Shown in pieces: positions 39,258 to 52,227 of a DNA stretch of 64,000 nt. The translations under genes and the position numbers were made by a program. Source of the stretch: Cichorium intybus (taxonomy: Eukaryota > Streptophyta > Magnoliopsida > Asterales > Asteraceae); assembly GCA_023525715.1 (NCBI GenBank), contig CM042016.1, positions 84,034,382 through 84,098,381 on the forward strand, read 5' to 3'. Numbering within the stretch: position 1 is the stretch's first letter; the number at the start of each line of letters is the position of its first letter. The notes beneath the pieces are model-generated. The model was not told the origin of the DNA. It worked only from the letters and a program-made list of their open reading frames with translations, and searched no databases.

Positions 39258-42200
39258 TTAAACCCTTTTCCAATTTGATTTTTCAATTGTCGATTTTCTG
39301 GACAAACAACTACATAGTGTAGAAGTACACAAGTATTCTTCGTAGGCTAGCTTAAAATCGTTTAATGAAAGATTTTTATCCTTAAACAAAACCAAAATTT
39401 TGTCTACCCACATGTGGAATGTATCAACCAAATTGTTTCCTTTTGAGAAATTTTTCTTTGAAGGTTTTTGGTATTTTGGATTAGGAAAATTTTGTTTTGT
39501 TAGTACGAAGGTGGGTTTTGAATATTGATTCGTTTTTGAAGTTGAAGCCTTCGTATGAACTTGTTTTGAAAATTTGTTTGTCCCGGAGGTTGAAGCTTTC
39601 GTATCCATGGGTTTTGTTTTCAAGAGAGAAGTTGACTGTTTATCTTTTGTGATCACAACTGTTGATTTTAGTTTTGGTTTTGAGATCGCAACAGCTGATT
39701 TTGTTTTTGAAGTGGATGCCATATTTTGATGATTTTTCAAAATGGTGGGTTTCTGAACGATTGGTTTTGAAATTGTAATTTTGGATTTTGAAATTTCATT
39801 TTTAAAGGATTTTGCAAGTGGAACACATTCATTTGATTCAATTAGTTCAAACACATCCATCTTTGGTTTAACAGTCTCATTCATAATTTGAATTTGTTTG
39901 TAATTTCTCTCCGAATAATTCTCAGTTTTAGAATTCAAAAGATGATTTAAGTGTTTTCGAATTTTGTCCTGTTCATAGCACAAATGATTATATATGTTAT
40001 GACCATACAAATCTTGCTTTCTGACTTTAATTTTTACTTCCAAGTGTTCCTTTAAATTGTTTTCAATGATTTTCGAAGATGAGAAGAATCCTTCCTTAGT
40101 AACAGTTGAATTATCCTTTTCAACAATTTTAACTAGATCATGTCAACTAAAAGTGAAGCACCAGGTCATACAAAAGATTGAGTTTTTGAAATAAGAAACG
40201 TTCGGGTAGATACAAGCCATATTTACTAGTTTCTTTGAACTGTCCTTGAAATAATCTTCATAAGAGACCCATTTATCTGAAATTTGAATTTTGGCTTTCA
40301 CAATTTCTTTGTTATTATTTGAAATTTCAGTTGTTTCACATTCAGAATAAATTTTTGCTTTGCCTTTGTCATCTGAAGGTAATTGTGAGATACCTTCGGA
40401 AGGTGATGCGGATACAGAGGATGTTTTTAATACAGTCAAAGAAGAACAATCAACTTCCTCCATATCCGAATCAGTATCAGATTAAGTTTCAACAACAACC
40501 TCTTGTTCAGTTTCAATTTGAGGAATTGATTTCTTAAGAATTGGCACCTCATTTGGTAATAATTTCAATAGATCATTAGCAGTCAATAATTTTTCTAATG
40601 AAACTAAACCATGCTTGTACGAAGTATTTGGTACTTCAGATTTGGAAATTATTAATTTTCATTCATATGAAATGTCATCAACACTCTTTAAATCAAATTC
40701 AATAAAAGGTAGGAGTTTCTTATGCTGATCAGTACAAACATCAGCTGAGTGATAAATCCTAGTAATGTGTGAATACAATCGCTTAGTAGTTTCATAAAAA
40801 ATGTTTCTCTGCCTCAAAAGTACATCATCATTATTCAAATATTTTTCCCTATTCTCTTCTAGTACAGAGATTCTTATGTTGGCTTTTCCTAGAGATAACT
40901 TCAGATTTTCTACTCTCCCTCTCAACCGAAGAATTTCCTCATCACTGATATTTACCCTATTATTAGCATCAATTAGCATTTTATTCATGACAGAACAATC
41001 ATGAGTAATTTCAGCAATATCAGATGACTATTTAGATGTAGGAATTTTAAAAGAACAATCACGTGCATCCCTTGCCATCAAGCAGAAGTCAGCATCATCC
41101 GAAGCTTTGTCCATATTCTTCAGCATCTCTTCGCATTCTTCACCATCCTCATCTTTGTTCCCATCTGAAGCATTTTTCCAAAAGCTCTTACCATCATTAA
41201 CAGCGACAAAGGCACTGTGAGTCGGCTTTCGTACTCCATCATCATCAGAGTCAGAAGACCACACTTGATATGTACCCATACTGCCTTCCGAAGCCACAAG
41301 AGAAAGATCTTTCATCTTTTCTCATGCCTCATTCATCTTCATTGCATAATAGGCTTCGTCTTTGACTCGGGACTTCTTTTCATTCTTCTTGCGAAGCATG
41401 CAATACTTCGCAAAATGATTTTTCCCTTGACAGTAGTTACAATCATAACCTGAATCTCCAGCAACCTTCTTATCCTCACTTTTCTCTTTTTGAACTTCGG
41501 AAGTCTTCGGAGCCGAAGCTTTGGTTTTTTCTTCTTTTGGAGTATAGATCTCAGGCTTAGGTTTTGGTACATACGAAGGCTTCTTAAAGCTTTTCACAAA
41601 TGGTTTACCCGAACTTTGTTTGTTCACAAAAGACTTTTTGAACTTACGATTGTTTGCAGCATACAGAGCAACCGTTTCACCATTGTCATTTACCATGTAA
41701 CCATCTGGTTCGTCTTCGGTCTCTTCTTCTTCAACCTTAGAAACAAGAGCTAAGGATCCAACATTCTCACTCCTTCGACCAACAATATCAGGTTCATGTG
41801 ACTTAATCAGATTGTATAGTGCTGCGAGTTGATATTCCTTTATGTTTTCATGAGATTTAACCATCAACATGATTGGTCTCCACTCTTTCCTCAGACTATA
41901 CAGAAATTTGATGTTGATTTCTTGTTGAGTACGAACTTCACCATACTTTTCAAGCGTATAGATCATGCTACTGTATCGTTCATAAGTCTGCTCAAGAGAT
42001 TCATTCTCTTGTTGTTGAAAGTTACCAAAATCAGCAAGAACTACTTGAACCATGCTTGATTGAAGAGTTTTTTCACTAGCAAACCGTGTCGCCAAACGAT
42101 CCCATATTTCCTTAGCAGATTTAGAACCAGAGATGTGGTGTCTAACATCAGGACCAAGACCACTACGTAATTTTCTCATGGCCCTTTCGTCATTTTCGAC

Positions 42201-42452
42201 TTTCTTTAGATCAGCAGCATTAAGAACTTCAGCATCGACACCTTCTGCGACAACAAAACGAGAACCAATATCTGTATGAGGTCCTTCTATCACGGATCTC
42301 CACAGATATTTATCTAATCCAACCAGATAATCTTCCACTCGGTCTACCCAATAGTCGTAGTAAGTTGGAACGAGAACTGGTGCCTTAGTGGATGAACCAA
42401 TAAGGTTTGCATAGTTTAACATATTTGCATAAGTTTCTGTTGAATCCGTCAT
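39258..42452 (-). pseudogene. Ty1/copia gag and gag-proximal region, copy 2
   Basis: The minus-strand gag starts Met-Thr-Asp-Ser-Thr-Glu-Thr (42452), just after the primer site. It includes the copia gag (UBN2-type) core with Ala-Lys-Glu-Ile-Trp-Asp and 'SLRKEWRPIMLMVKSHEN', and a zinc knuckle (Cys-Asn-Tyr-Cys-x4-His-x4-Cys). A TGA follows Lys-Met-Asn-Glu-Ala, with further in-frame stops before the acidic, coiled-coil and Lys/Ser/Thr-rich segments down to 39258. No protease, integrase or RT follows, so only the 5' half survives. Gag packages retrotransposon RNA. The gag part itself is intact over about 375 codons. Confidence 0.88.
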
Positions 42453-42601
42453 TATGATTGATTTTCTTGAACAAATATTTATAGAAAAACGAGTAATAGA
42501 TTTTGAATACAATTGCGGAAAGCTAGATCTAGGAATCGATCTAGATCTAGAACTGTAAGAACGAGAACGAGATTTCTATTAATAGGTTTTCAAGCTGAAC
42601 C

Positions 42602-43115
42602 TGCTCTGATACCACATGTTAGAAACGAAATTCAATCAAAGACTCAATTAGAACAAGTAGTCCGAAGGAATGATGCAACAAAATAATCAACACACACAAT
42701 ACCAATGATGAACAATTAAGAACAAGCGAATTGAGGAAACAGGGTGTCGAATGCTTGATATTACTATGAAGGTTTTACAATGATGATGCATACAATCGCA
42801 CAAATGCATACTCGGCCCTGTGAGGTATCCTTGATATTTATACGTGATTAAGGATACCATAGTACAAAATATCAGACTAATAGTACAAGGAATATTCTAA
42901 ATGATTACGTATCACGATTAGCCAATAGGAGAGCAGCATTGTTGTAGGCGTGTCTGACATCCAACGTGCTCTCAAGATAAGGGTTGTTACGCAAAAACCT
43001 TCGGATCCTCTAGAGTAAAACCTTCAGATCTTTAGGTACAAAACTCGAGCTTTCCATGCAAAAGACCTTCGAATGGTTTATTACACTTCATCACAAAATT
43101 ATCTTCTACCGAAGA
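42602..43115 (-). mobile_element. Copia 5' LTR and primer site, read on the minus strand
   Basis: TGCTCTGATACCA (42602-42614) is the complement of the tRNA-Met-type primer site. TGTTAGAAACGAAATTC begins the LTR at 42617. The LTR contains repeated CTTCGGA/TCCGAAGG motifs. Its far end was not resolved and is placed approximately. It fits the gag gene immediately downstream on the minus strand. Confidence 0.75.
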
Positions 43116-44011
43116 TCAAGTCATCTCCAAGTTGCTAAACTTTGGTCTCTTTCTTCTCCAACTCAATATCTGCTTCAAGGGTGAGTTCATACCCCTCATT
43201 TTCTACTCTTTTTAAGTGTTTTAAGGGGGAGAATACAAGTCTTAAAACTATATGTTTTGTTCTTGAAATATGATGTGTTCATATGTTTGGTCATCTTACT
43301 ACAAAAGTGTTGGCATAAAAATGGGTTAAGATAAACTAAAATACATGTTTAGTTCAAGAAACTAACATGCAAGACTTTTACACACCTTTGTCACCAACAA
43401 AATTCATGTTTTACTTTGTTGGTGAAATGGTCATAAAATGGTACACTATATGATCTTTAGGCAAAAATACATGAAAATACATTTTTCACTAAAATAGTTA
43501 CAAAAACTATTTTTTCATACTTTGTTGGACAAAAATCAAATGTAAAGGTTTACATAGCTAAAATGATCTAAAATAAATAAGTCGTTACTATCTTTACATG
43601 AAAAATAACCATTTATAAGAAAAACGTTATTTTGCCACAATAACGACTATTTGGACTTATAACATCATAATAAGCTTGTGAAATGACATTTACAAAGAAA
43701 GTAGTATTTAACACAAAAATAACTATTTTTAAAGTATAGTGTATGAAAATAACCATTTGGAAGGATTGCCATCATTTTGATAAAATGACAATAACTAAAA
43801 ATGTTGTCATCACTTATGTAAAATGATCAAAACTAACAACTTGCCATGACTTGTTTGATAAATTGTAAAAAATTACTCATTTCAACTACTTAACATCTTT
43901 TAGGCATAAATACGTTAATATAATGAAAACATTTATATAAATTATAATGGGTATAATTTATGGAACAAACGATAAAGATACGACAGAAATACGAAAGATA
44001 ATTATGTACTA

Positions 44012-44310
44012 TAATGATCATGGACAATTTGATAATTACAAACGTAAAGAAGTTTTCAGTACATTTACATACTATAATTATCATGGACAATTTGATAATT
44101 ACAAACGTAACAGAGTTTTCAGTACATTTACATACTATAATTATCATGGACAATCTGATAATTACAAACGTAAAAGAGTTTCAGTACATTTACACACTAT
44201 AGGTATCATGGACATTTTGATAATTACAAATACAGAGGAGTTTTCAACACATTTACAAGCAAGGTTTTACGTTATAATTATCATGGGTACATTTTGATAA
44301 TTACAAATAC
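44012..44310. repeat. 63-bp tandem repeat, about five units
   Basis: The unit contains ATTATCATGGACAATTTGAT, then AATTACAAACGTAA and TTTCAGTACATTTACA. The later units diverge. Confidence 0.85.
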
Positions 44311-44639
44311 AAAGGATTTCATTTCAGTACGAACTAGGATAAAACATCATGTTGGGTAGTTATGTGAGACATTTCTTCACGGTACTAAAAGAAGTACACA
44401 ATAAGTCCTGGATTGTAACTCATTCATGAGCGAGATAGTTGTATATATATCTATATGGGACTGACAATCCCCACCTATGGTTGTTAGCTACAACTACGAC
44501 CGACATGTCAAGGGTGACAAATGTCTGAACACTACGACGTCTGAAGAGCATCGTGTCAGGCCATCAGGTCATAGCGAGGTTATAATAACTCACATGAACA
44601 ACAACGAATATCCTTGGTTTGGGTAAAACATCTTCAATC

Positions 44640-45005
44640 AGTTTTATGTAAATATAAAACTACATGTACGAAATATAAGTATTGTTTTACTTATATATAC
44701 AGGTTTTATGGAGTTAAAACTACATTTTATCAAGATACAAATATAAGTATGGTTTTACTTATACATATGAGTTTTATGGAAATTAAATCTACATGTTATC
44801 ACGATAGAAATATAAGTACGGTTTTACTTATACATACGGGTTTTATGGAATTAAAACTACATTTTTCAATGTAAAAATATAAGTACGGTTTTAATTATAC
44901 ATACGAGTTTTATGGAATTAAAACTACATTTAATCAATATACAAATAAGTATGATTTTACTTACACAAGGGTTCTATGGATTTAAAACTACAATTACGTC
45001 AAAGA
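44640..45005. repeat. 69-bp tandem repeat, about five units
   Basis: The unit contains TTTTATGGAATTAAAACTAC, then ATATAAGTATGGTTTTACTT. The same unit occurs two or three times at 61310-61470 in the other LTR. Confidence 0.85.
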
Positions 45006-45379
45006 AAATATTGTTTTTCTTGATACATACGCTACTGGTTTTCACAAAGGAAATACCTAGTTTCTCACTACAAAATCTTATGAATCACCAACATAATGTT
45101 GACACTTGCAAAATTAATTGTATTATCAGGTAACAATTAGTCAGGTACGACCAATCTTTTGGAATGGGACGCAAAGACGTCTCTTTTGCTTATTTTGTTA
45201 TCATACTGTAATTGGGTTGGAACAATAACGTTTAAACAATGTAACTTTCTAATTATAATGTATGATGCTTGTTTATCTACTTATGTTTCAATGTATGCAA
45301 TGGTTGTGATACTATGTTCCGTTCCGCCTTCAGACGATTCCGTCATCGTGGTTTGGGGGTGTAGCATATGATACTAAGG

Positions 45380-45840
45380 TACAGTGGGAGAGATAATTAC
45401 CTATCAAATTGTTGCTTCTCAATCTGCTAGATCTGTGCTCATTGGAGCAGTTTCCTCTTCCGCTGCATCGGGTACCTCCATCACCTTCAACTACATACAC
45501 ATGCACAACATTTGTAACCTCTTGGATTTATAGTGATCAAGTGGCAAACATCACTATCATCTATTATGTCTATTATATATAACATTTGTGGTGTTGGAAA
45601 GACAAAGTAAAATCTTATTAATTTATCAAACCAATTCTTCATTTCAACAAATTTAAAAAGCAACAAATTCAAAAAGCAATAAAAATCTAGTTCTACCGAA
45701 AATTGTAAATCGTAGTTCTTAACGAACAGTCTAACATATTTTGGTTGATCATCAACAATCTCCCACCTCCTACCAATGCAAAGAACAACGGATAGCTTAC
45801 TAAACTGTGAACTCATATTTTTTTAAAGTCAGATTCAATA
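45380..45840. other. No confident gene
   Basis: A 109-codon minus-strand frame (45487-45816) is open, but its content resembles no family and CAATCTCCCACCTCC is reminiscent of retrotransposon non-coding ends. Left as non-coding. Confidence 0.35.
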
Positions 45841-45845
45841 AAGCT

Positions 45846-46312
45846 ATTGAGTTTTAACATACATCAATATATATTTTATGAAGATCTTGTACTTTTTGTA
45901 ATAAAATTGTACGTTTCATAGTCAAACTGTCACAAATCATAGTGAAAGTTGTCAAGACTTGTATTTTTCGTGATAAAAATGTTAGAAATCATAATAAAAA
46001 TGTTAGAAAACATACTGTAAAGCCTAAAGCCTAAACCCTACTTCATATATCCTACAAAACACACAAAAAACACACAAAGTTATTGAGTTTTAACATACAT
46101 CGAAATATATTTTTATGAAGATTTTGTATTTTTTGCAGTAAAATTATACTTTTCATAGTCAAACTGTCAGAAATCATAGTCCAAGTTGTCGGGAATTGTA
46201 TTTTTCACAATAAAAATGTTAGAAATCATAGTGAAAATGTTAGAAAATGTATCGTAAAACCTAAACCCTAAACCTTACGCCCTATAGGATACAAAACACA
46301 CAAAATCGCAGC
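45846..46312. repeat. Tandem duplication of a roughly 235-bp unit
   Basis: Both halves begin ATTGAGTTTTAACATACATC and run through TCATAGTCAAACTGTCA, AAAAATGTTAGAAATCATA and telomere-like CCTAAACCCTA to ACAAAACACACA. They are diverged by many single changes. Confidence 0.88.
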
Positions 46313-46719
46313 CAACTCCAATTTTCCCCAAGGTCCAAAATGATGAAAATTAAATATTTTGATGCCGGGTCCAAAATCACAGCTCACGTAATCAAAGATT
46401 CGGTCAACTTTACAAAATCCCAATCAACGTCATCCATTTGTGAATTTCATAACTCTTTTAGTCATTTAAGATTTTTTAACTATTTTTGATAAATGTTAAA
46501 GATATTGCCTATATTTATCATTTTCTCTAAATTGTATATAAAATTGTCTTAATACCATATTGGTTTTGTCACATAATTAATTCTAGTAAAAAACTAAAAA
46601 TGTCACAAAAAATTGGAATTGCCTTTGACTACTATCTAAGCAAGTTGAAATGGCCACCTACTTCCACCTGGTTTTCGTGGGTGCCTACGGATCAACCTGG
46701 GTTAGGCTTTCAGTCGAAC

Positions 46720-49700
46720 ATGAGCAAATCGGATAGCAAATCCCCAACAAGCATAGAATCAAGCACACAATCTGAAGAGGTAGAAGAACGAAAACCGAAT
46801 CCATCTCTGATTTTGCTCAGAAGCGACGATGATTCTTATGACGACTTAAGCAAGAAAACAGTGGAAAAATCAATTTTAAGAGCATGTAGTGATGTTAACA
46901 GCAATGCGAATCCTTCATTTTCTTCGGATTCTGAAGTTATCATCGCAGATGTGAAGAAGAAGAAGACTAAAAAGACGAAGGAGATTATGGGTGCACAAAG
47001 CAATGTAAGCAGTTTAGATCGGATTTAAAACTCCTAATTTTGTTGTTGAAGTCTAAAGCTTCCAATAACTGGAAACGTTGTCTACAAGTTCGCTCATTTA
47101 TGGTTTCTGTGAATTCGAATCCCAAACACTACTTCAACGTAGAAAGTATTTGGTATTAGTCATGTTTTGGAGCAAGTATTAGGGGTTTTTGGATTTGCTT
47201 TTCTGAAGTGATTTTTTCTGATTTCAAACATTACAATCAGACAATCATTTCAAAAAAGTTGGGGATATTAAGAAAATCTTAGATTTATCCTTGATTATCA
47301 CTTTCCTTGCAAGAAATCTTATTTTTGGGCGAAAATCTGAAAATTGGAATAAGGATCGTTGTTTCAATAACAAGAAACCAATCGTTGCCCCTTTAAATCG
47401 TAATTTTGCTATTGGGGCACATCCAAAAACACCCGGTTACTTACTTACTTCCATTAATTTGTTTATTGTAACATCTTACTTCCATTTTTTCCTATTACAA
47501 CATTATACTTCAAAATTTCCACCCATTTACACAACTTCATTGAAATTCAAACCAATTTCCCCTGCTATAAACATTTAGATTTTCAAATACAATGCCTTCA
47601 TAAGAAAAAAAATTGAAAGTACAATGTTGTAATAGAAAGAAATGAAAGTAAGATGCCATATTATTTAATTGCATTAGGTTGAAGACACAGAGGGGTTTTT
47701 GGAAATTGACCCTGTGGAGAATTCTGATAATGTTGTACTAAGGAAGCTTCTTGTAAGTTTAATAAGTGCATTTAAATATGGGTTAGATTGCAAGAAATAG
47801 CAACGTACTTTCATTTGTTTGTTTTATTATAGCATCCTATTTTCATTTCTTCCTATAACAACATCATATTTTGCAAAATCTATCCAATTATAGCAATGTC
47901 ATCCAAACACACAGCAATTTTATCAAAGTATAAATGACTGAATTGCACTTTTGGTCCTTGTAGTTTTCAAATAGACAAAAAGACAAAAATGGTCCCTACG
48001 TGAAAAAAAGTTACAGAAATGGTACCTGTGTAACAAAATTACAGAAACGATCCCCGTGTAAGACAAAATTACAGAAACAGTCCCTCTGTAGGAAATAGAC
48101 AAAATTACAGAAATGGTGCGTGTAAGAGAAAGTTACAGAAATGGTCCATGTGTGACAAAGTTACAGAAATGGTCTCTCACAGCAACGTGCATGTTTAAAA
48201 CCCTGGTAAGAATAAATTGGAAGTTATAATGTTGTAATTAGGTAGAAGAGTTAATTACAGTTTTTGTCCCTGTGGTTTACACAAAATTACAGTTTTGGTC
48301 CAAGTTTTAAAAATCTTGCATTTGTGGCCCCTGTGGTTTTCAAATATTTCATTTTTGGTCCCTATGGTTTCAAAATCTTTCAACTTTGATCCCTATGGTT
48401 TACAAAAACGATAACAGAGGGAGGGACCACAAGTGAAAAATTTAGAAACCACAGGGACCAAAGTGAAAGTTTTGGAAACCACAGGAACCATCGGTGCATG
48501 ATTTCCAAAACTAGGACCAAAACTGTAATTTGGTGTAAACCATAGGGACCAAAATTGTAATTTACTCTAGGTAGAATTTTCAAAGTACAATGCCAAAATA
48601 AGAAAAAAAAACTTAGTACAATACTACAGCTACATTAAAAAAATAATAATAGTAGGATGCTATAATGCCACAAATATGTGAAAGTACGTTGCTATTTCTT
48701 GCATTTAGCTCGCAATCAAAATATTTGATCTATATAGTCAGTTTTATTAAAGAGTTAATTAATAGTTATATCCAGCGGGGCCCTAGGTATTTTGATCCTC
48801 CAGATAAGAATTATGGAAATTGCTATAATTGTGGGGACACTGGTCATACGGTTGCCAGCTGTACAACAGCTAAACGCAAGAAGCCTTGTTTTGTTTGTGG
48901 CAATTTGGACCACAATGCAAAAAAATGCAAACAGGTTAGAATTTGTTATTTTTGTTGTTTTTTTATTTAAAATGTCTTTTTAATAAATGATGTTTAAAGA
49001 TTATATGAGAAAATGATGGCAGATTATTAAGTCGTTCTATATGCTTTAAGTCAAAAGGAATAATTGTGGAAATTGCTATAATTGTAATGATGTGTACAAA
49101 TAATAGAAAAAAAAAAGGACTAATAAACTAATAAAGAATGGTAATATAAACAATTGGTAAACAAGACAAGAGAAAATAAAGATGGAGTTTTTAAGGGATA
49201 TATTCAGGAAAGTCCTTACATTTTGACCCTATATTCGATTAAGCCCTAATTGTTTTTTTCTATTCAATTAAGCCCAACATTTTGTTAAATGTTTACAATT
49301 TTAGTTATATATAAAAAGGAAATATCCATTGAAGTCCTTACATTTTGACCCCTTTAACAATTTAGAGTTGAATTTTCAGTTTTTATTCAATTAAGTCCTT
49401 ACATTTTGACCCTATATATATATCATCAGTTGTAAAAATATAAAAACGACATAACTAGCCACTCTTCAAAAATGTAAACATTTAACAAAATGTTGGGCTT
49501 AGTTGAATAAAAAAACAATTAGGGTTTAATTGAATATAGGGTCAAAATATAAGGATTTTCCTGAATATATCCCAATTTTTAATGTGTATGTTTGACAAAT
49601 AAACATAGCATATTAATGGTAGAGTTCTAGACCAAAATTATTTTAATTTATGTCATTTTAACAATTTTTACTTTTTTTGGCAGGGAAGAATTTGTTTTAT

Positions 49701-52227
49701 GTGCAAAAAGTTTGGTCATCGTGCAAAAAACTGCCCTGAAAAAGGCGTTCAAAAGGCAAAATTATGTTTAAAATGTGGTGATTTTGGACATGAAATGTTC
49801 ACATGCAATAATGTCTACTCCCCCAATGACCTCAAGGTCAATCTCGTCTTTTTTTCATATTCATATCAAGGTCAATTTGCAGGAAATTAGCAACGTACTT
49901 TACTTCTTTTACCAATATAGGCAATATACTTTACTTTTTAGTTTTTATCCATGATAGTCACATACATACATTTTTTTAACAATAAAAGAAAAATATAACC
50001 CATATAACAACGCGCTTAAAATTAAGTACAAATAATAATAATGTACTTACAAGTTACAACTAACCATAATAGGCTAATAGCAATGTACTTACGTGTCTTT
50101 ACAAGTAATAAATAGCAATAATATATAATAAATAAATTTGATTGCTATTATGGGTAAAAAGTAAAGTACATTGCTAGTATTTTTAGAAAAATGTAAAAAT
50201 GTTGGTAATAAATAAGTATGTTGCCTATATTTATATCGAGAGAAAGTATGTTGCTATTTCCTGAAAATTTTATTTTAATCAAGTACGTTAATATTTTTTG
50301 TTTGTTTTATTTTAAAGTAAGCTTTTTTTTTATTAGAGTAAATTACAGTTTTGGTCCTTGTGGTTTACACCAAACTACAGTTTTGGTCCTAGTTTTGAAA
50401 ATCTTGCACTGGTAGTCAGTCCCTGTGGTTCCAAATATTTCACTTTTAGTCCCTATGGTTTCCAAAATATTTCACTTTTGGTCCCTGAGGTTTACACAAA
50501 CGGTAACAGAGGAAGGGACCAAAAGTGAAAGATTTGGAAACCACAGGGACCAAAAGTGAAAGATTCAGAAATCACAGGGACAACCGGTGCAAGATTTTCA
50601 AAAGTAGGACCAAAACTGTAATTTGGTGTAAACCACAGGGACCAAAACTGTAATTTACTCTTTTTATTATAAAATAGACAAAGAACAAGCTGACTCATGA
50701 AATATTTTTTGCCTTTTTCAGGAAGTACGATGTTATATTTGCAAATGTTTTGGGCATCTTTGTTGTGTTGACTATGGGAAAAGTCAAAGTGAGGTTTCTT
50801 GTTACAGATGTGGTCAATTGGGCCATTCAGGTTTGGTATGTTTTCTACTATAAATATTTTACTTCAATTAATTGTCTATTTTTCTAAAAAGTAGGGTTAA
50901 ATTTACATTTATACAACAAATTTTCACCTTTTTCCTAATTTATGCAACAAAGTGGTGAAAAACTTGGAAAGTTCAATTTTTTATCAGTTAATTAATAAAT
51001 ATAGTGTATTATTAATTGAACTTACCAAGTTTTTTTTTGAATATCATATAGTGTTAATGCATAAAATAGCAACTAATTCAATATCATACTTTCATTTCTT
51101 TCTGTTACAAACTTACAATATTGTACTTTCATTTTTTTTTTTCTTATTAAGGCATTGTATACACAAAATATACCCAATAATAGCATTGCATGTTCAAATT
51201 TTCCCTTATTAGGAAATTATTTTTTATAAAACCTACGAATTATAACAGTGAAAATCGCATTGTATTTGGAAGAAATTTCTATAATTGGTTGATTTTTTAA
51301 AGTACAATGCTGTAATAGGAAGATATGAAAGTAGGATGCTATAATAAACAAATCAATGGAAGTCCTATGCTATTTCTTGCATTTAGCCCAATCGTTTAAA
51401 CCATAATAAGTTTCTCTATTTTCTCAATTGTCTGATTAAACGATTTATTAAAATATATTTAAAAAAAAAACGACACACATAAGGAAACGGAAGGAAAATA
51501 TAAACGAGGGCAAATTTTGACTTGTTATTTCCGCTTTAAATAAAAAATTAACACTCATGCATAGCTTACATTTGCAAAAAGACGTAACTGCCCTCCTCAT
51601 CCTCTGATATTTTTTGCAGGAATGTGTAAAGTCTCATGCACATTTAGAAACAAGCAACACAATATCACGTAGTCCATGTTACAAATGTGGAGTGGAAGGC
51701 CATAAGGCACGTAAATGTCCAACTTCAATTAAGGTAAATAATAAACTCATTTTTAAGGTGGGACAACATTGTACAAAAGACGTAAATGCCCTCCGTACCC
51801 TCATCATTCTAAAAATTTTAAACCGTAATCCTTTATTTTTTTAATTTAGAAGCGAAAGAGGAAAACCAAGTTTTCACACAATTTACAAGAAAACCGCGAC
51901 CACATAGGGGTTAGGTCCGCACCTCATGGTGTAGGCGAGGGGCAAAAAAGGAATACAGCACAAAATGGACACGCGAGTTCATATCAACCAACGCATAGGG
52001 GTGGGTGGGTCAATGAAGATCATCATGTTAATAATTGGGGATCTCCTTCAACACCACCTACTTATCAATCTAACAATAATTTTCATGGAAATTATGGTGC
52101 AAATAGTTATGGTTTTGGTTATAATTTTCCATATGAAGCTTCGGGTTCTAATAATCATGGTTTTTCAAGATCTAGATTTGGTGATTCGGGTAATTATGGA
52201 AGGAGAGAATACAATTGGGATAATTAG
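46720..52227 (+). CDS. CCHC zinc-knuckle protein, AIR/ZCCHC7-like, seven exons
   Basis: Exons: 46720-47004, 47678-47752, 48776-48934, 49684-49836, 50723-50835, 51620-51733, 51850-52227, all with GT-AG borders and phase 0, about 425 residues. An acidic N-terminus (Ser-Tyr-Asp-Asp-Leu-Ser-Lys-Lys-Thr-Val-Glu-Lys) precedes about seven CCHC knuckles, for example 'CYNCGDTGHTVASC', 'CFVCGNLDHNAKKC' and 'CYKCGVEGHKARKC', then a Gly/Asn/Tyr-rich tail. Family members bind RNA as TRAMP-complex subunits in nuclear RNA surveillance; that role is inferred. By my count exon 5 is 113 bp, one base short, which would frameshift between its two knuckles near 50760. An in-frame ATG also exists upstream at 46600. 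Confidence 0.82.
47455..47677. mobile_element. Foldback MITE in intron 1, abutting exon 2 acceptor
   Basis: The arms (TTTGTTTATTGTAACATCTT... and ...GAAATGAAAGTAAGATGCC) are inverted copies. The element's terminal TTGCATTAG appears to provide the AG acceptor of exon 2 at 47676-47677. Confidence 0.65.
47793..48708. mobile_element. Foldback MITE in intron 2 with another MITE nested inside
   Basis: The left arm GCAAGAAATAGCAACGTACT and the right arm AAGTACGTTGCTATTTCTTG are inverted copies. The interior is interrupted by repeated 'ACAGAAATGGTCC' sequence (47940-48190) and by the complete 320-bp MITE at 48248-48567. Confidence 0.8.
48248..48567. mobile_element. Foldback MITE, perfect 9-bp target duplication
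   Basis: A 320-bp near-palindrome starting GAGTTAATTACAG and ending ACTC, flanked by TAGGTAGAA on both sides (48239-48247 and 48568-48576). The 9-bp duplication identifies it as Mutator-like. Confidence 0.93.
49195..49573. mobile_element. Foldback MITE in intron 3
   Basis: GGGATATATTCAGGAAAGTC at the left and its near-complement ATCC..ATATATCCC at the right bound a 379-bp foldback. AGTTTTTAA and AATTTTTAA flank it (8 of 9 matching). Inner arms share TGACCCTATATTC. A different family from the GAGTAAATT MITEs. Confidence 0.82.
49880..50265. mobile_element. Diverged foldback MITE in intron 4
   Basis: CAGGAAATTAGCAACGTACT at the left and its complement-like AAGTATGTTGCTATTTCCTG at the right form inverted arms related to the MITE at 47793. 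It starts about 40 bp after the exon 4 donor. Confidence 0.7.
50336..50660. mobile_element. Foldback MITE in intron 4, perfect 9-bp target duplication
   Basis: 325 bp, starting GAGTAAATTACAGTTTTGGT and ending with its complement. Flanked by TTTTTATTA on both sides (50327-50335 and 50661-50669). Same family as 22654 and 48248. Confidence 0.93.
51060..51390. mobile_element. Foldback MITE in intron 5
   Basis: The left arm has AAAATAGCAACTAATTCAAT and CATACTTTCATTTCTTTC. The right arm has GAAAGTAGGATGCTATAATA and TGCTATTTCTTGCATTTAG. Same family as 47793. Confidence 0.75.

Larger units (their letters stand above)
43120..45375 (+). mobile_element. Ty3/gypsy-type LTR-like sequence with tandem repeats
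   Basis: The last part (about 44640-45362) parallels the LTR at 61245-61972: repeated TTTTATGGAATTAAAACTAC units, then CGTCATCGTGGTTTGGGGGTGT near the 3' end. Here the terminal TGTGACA and primer site are degraded (TGTAGCATATGATACTAAGG). No polyprotein. It is probably a solo or truncated LTR. Confidence 0.6.

Noticed and set aside
45487..45816. 109-codon minus-strand frame as a gene
   Set aside because: No domain, no neighbouring exon, AT-rich context and only moderate length; likely chance in retrotransposon-derived DNA.
46600..46719. Upstream ATG as the start of the zinc-knuckle protein
   Set aside because: The extra 40 codons look unlike the acidic N-terminus expected of the family. I preferred the ATG at 46720, but the longer form cannot be excluded.
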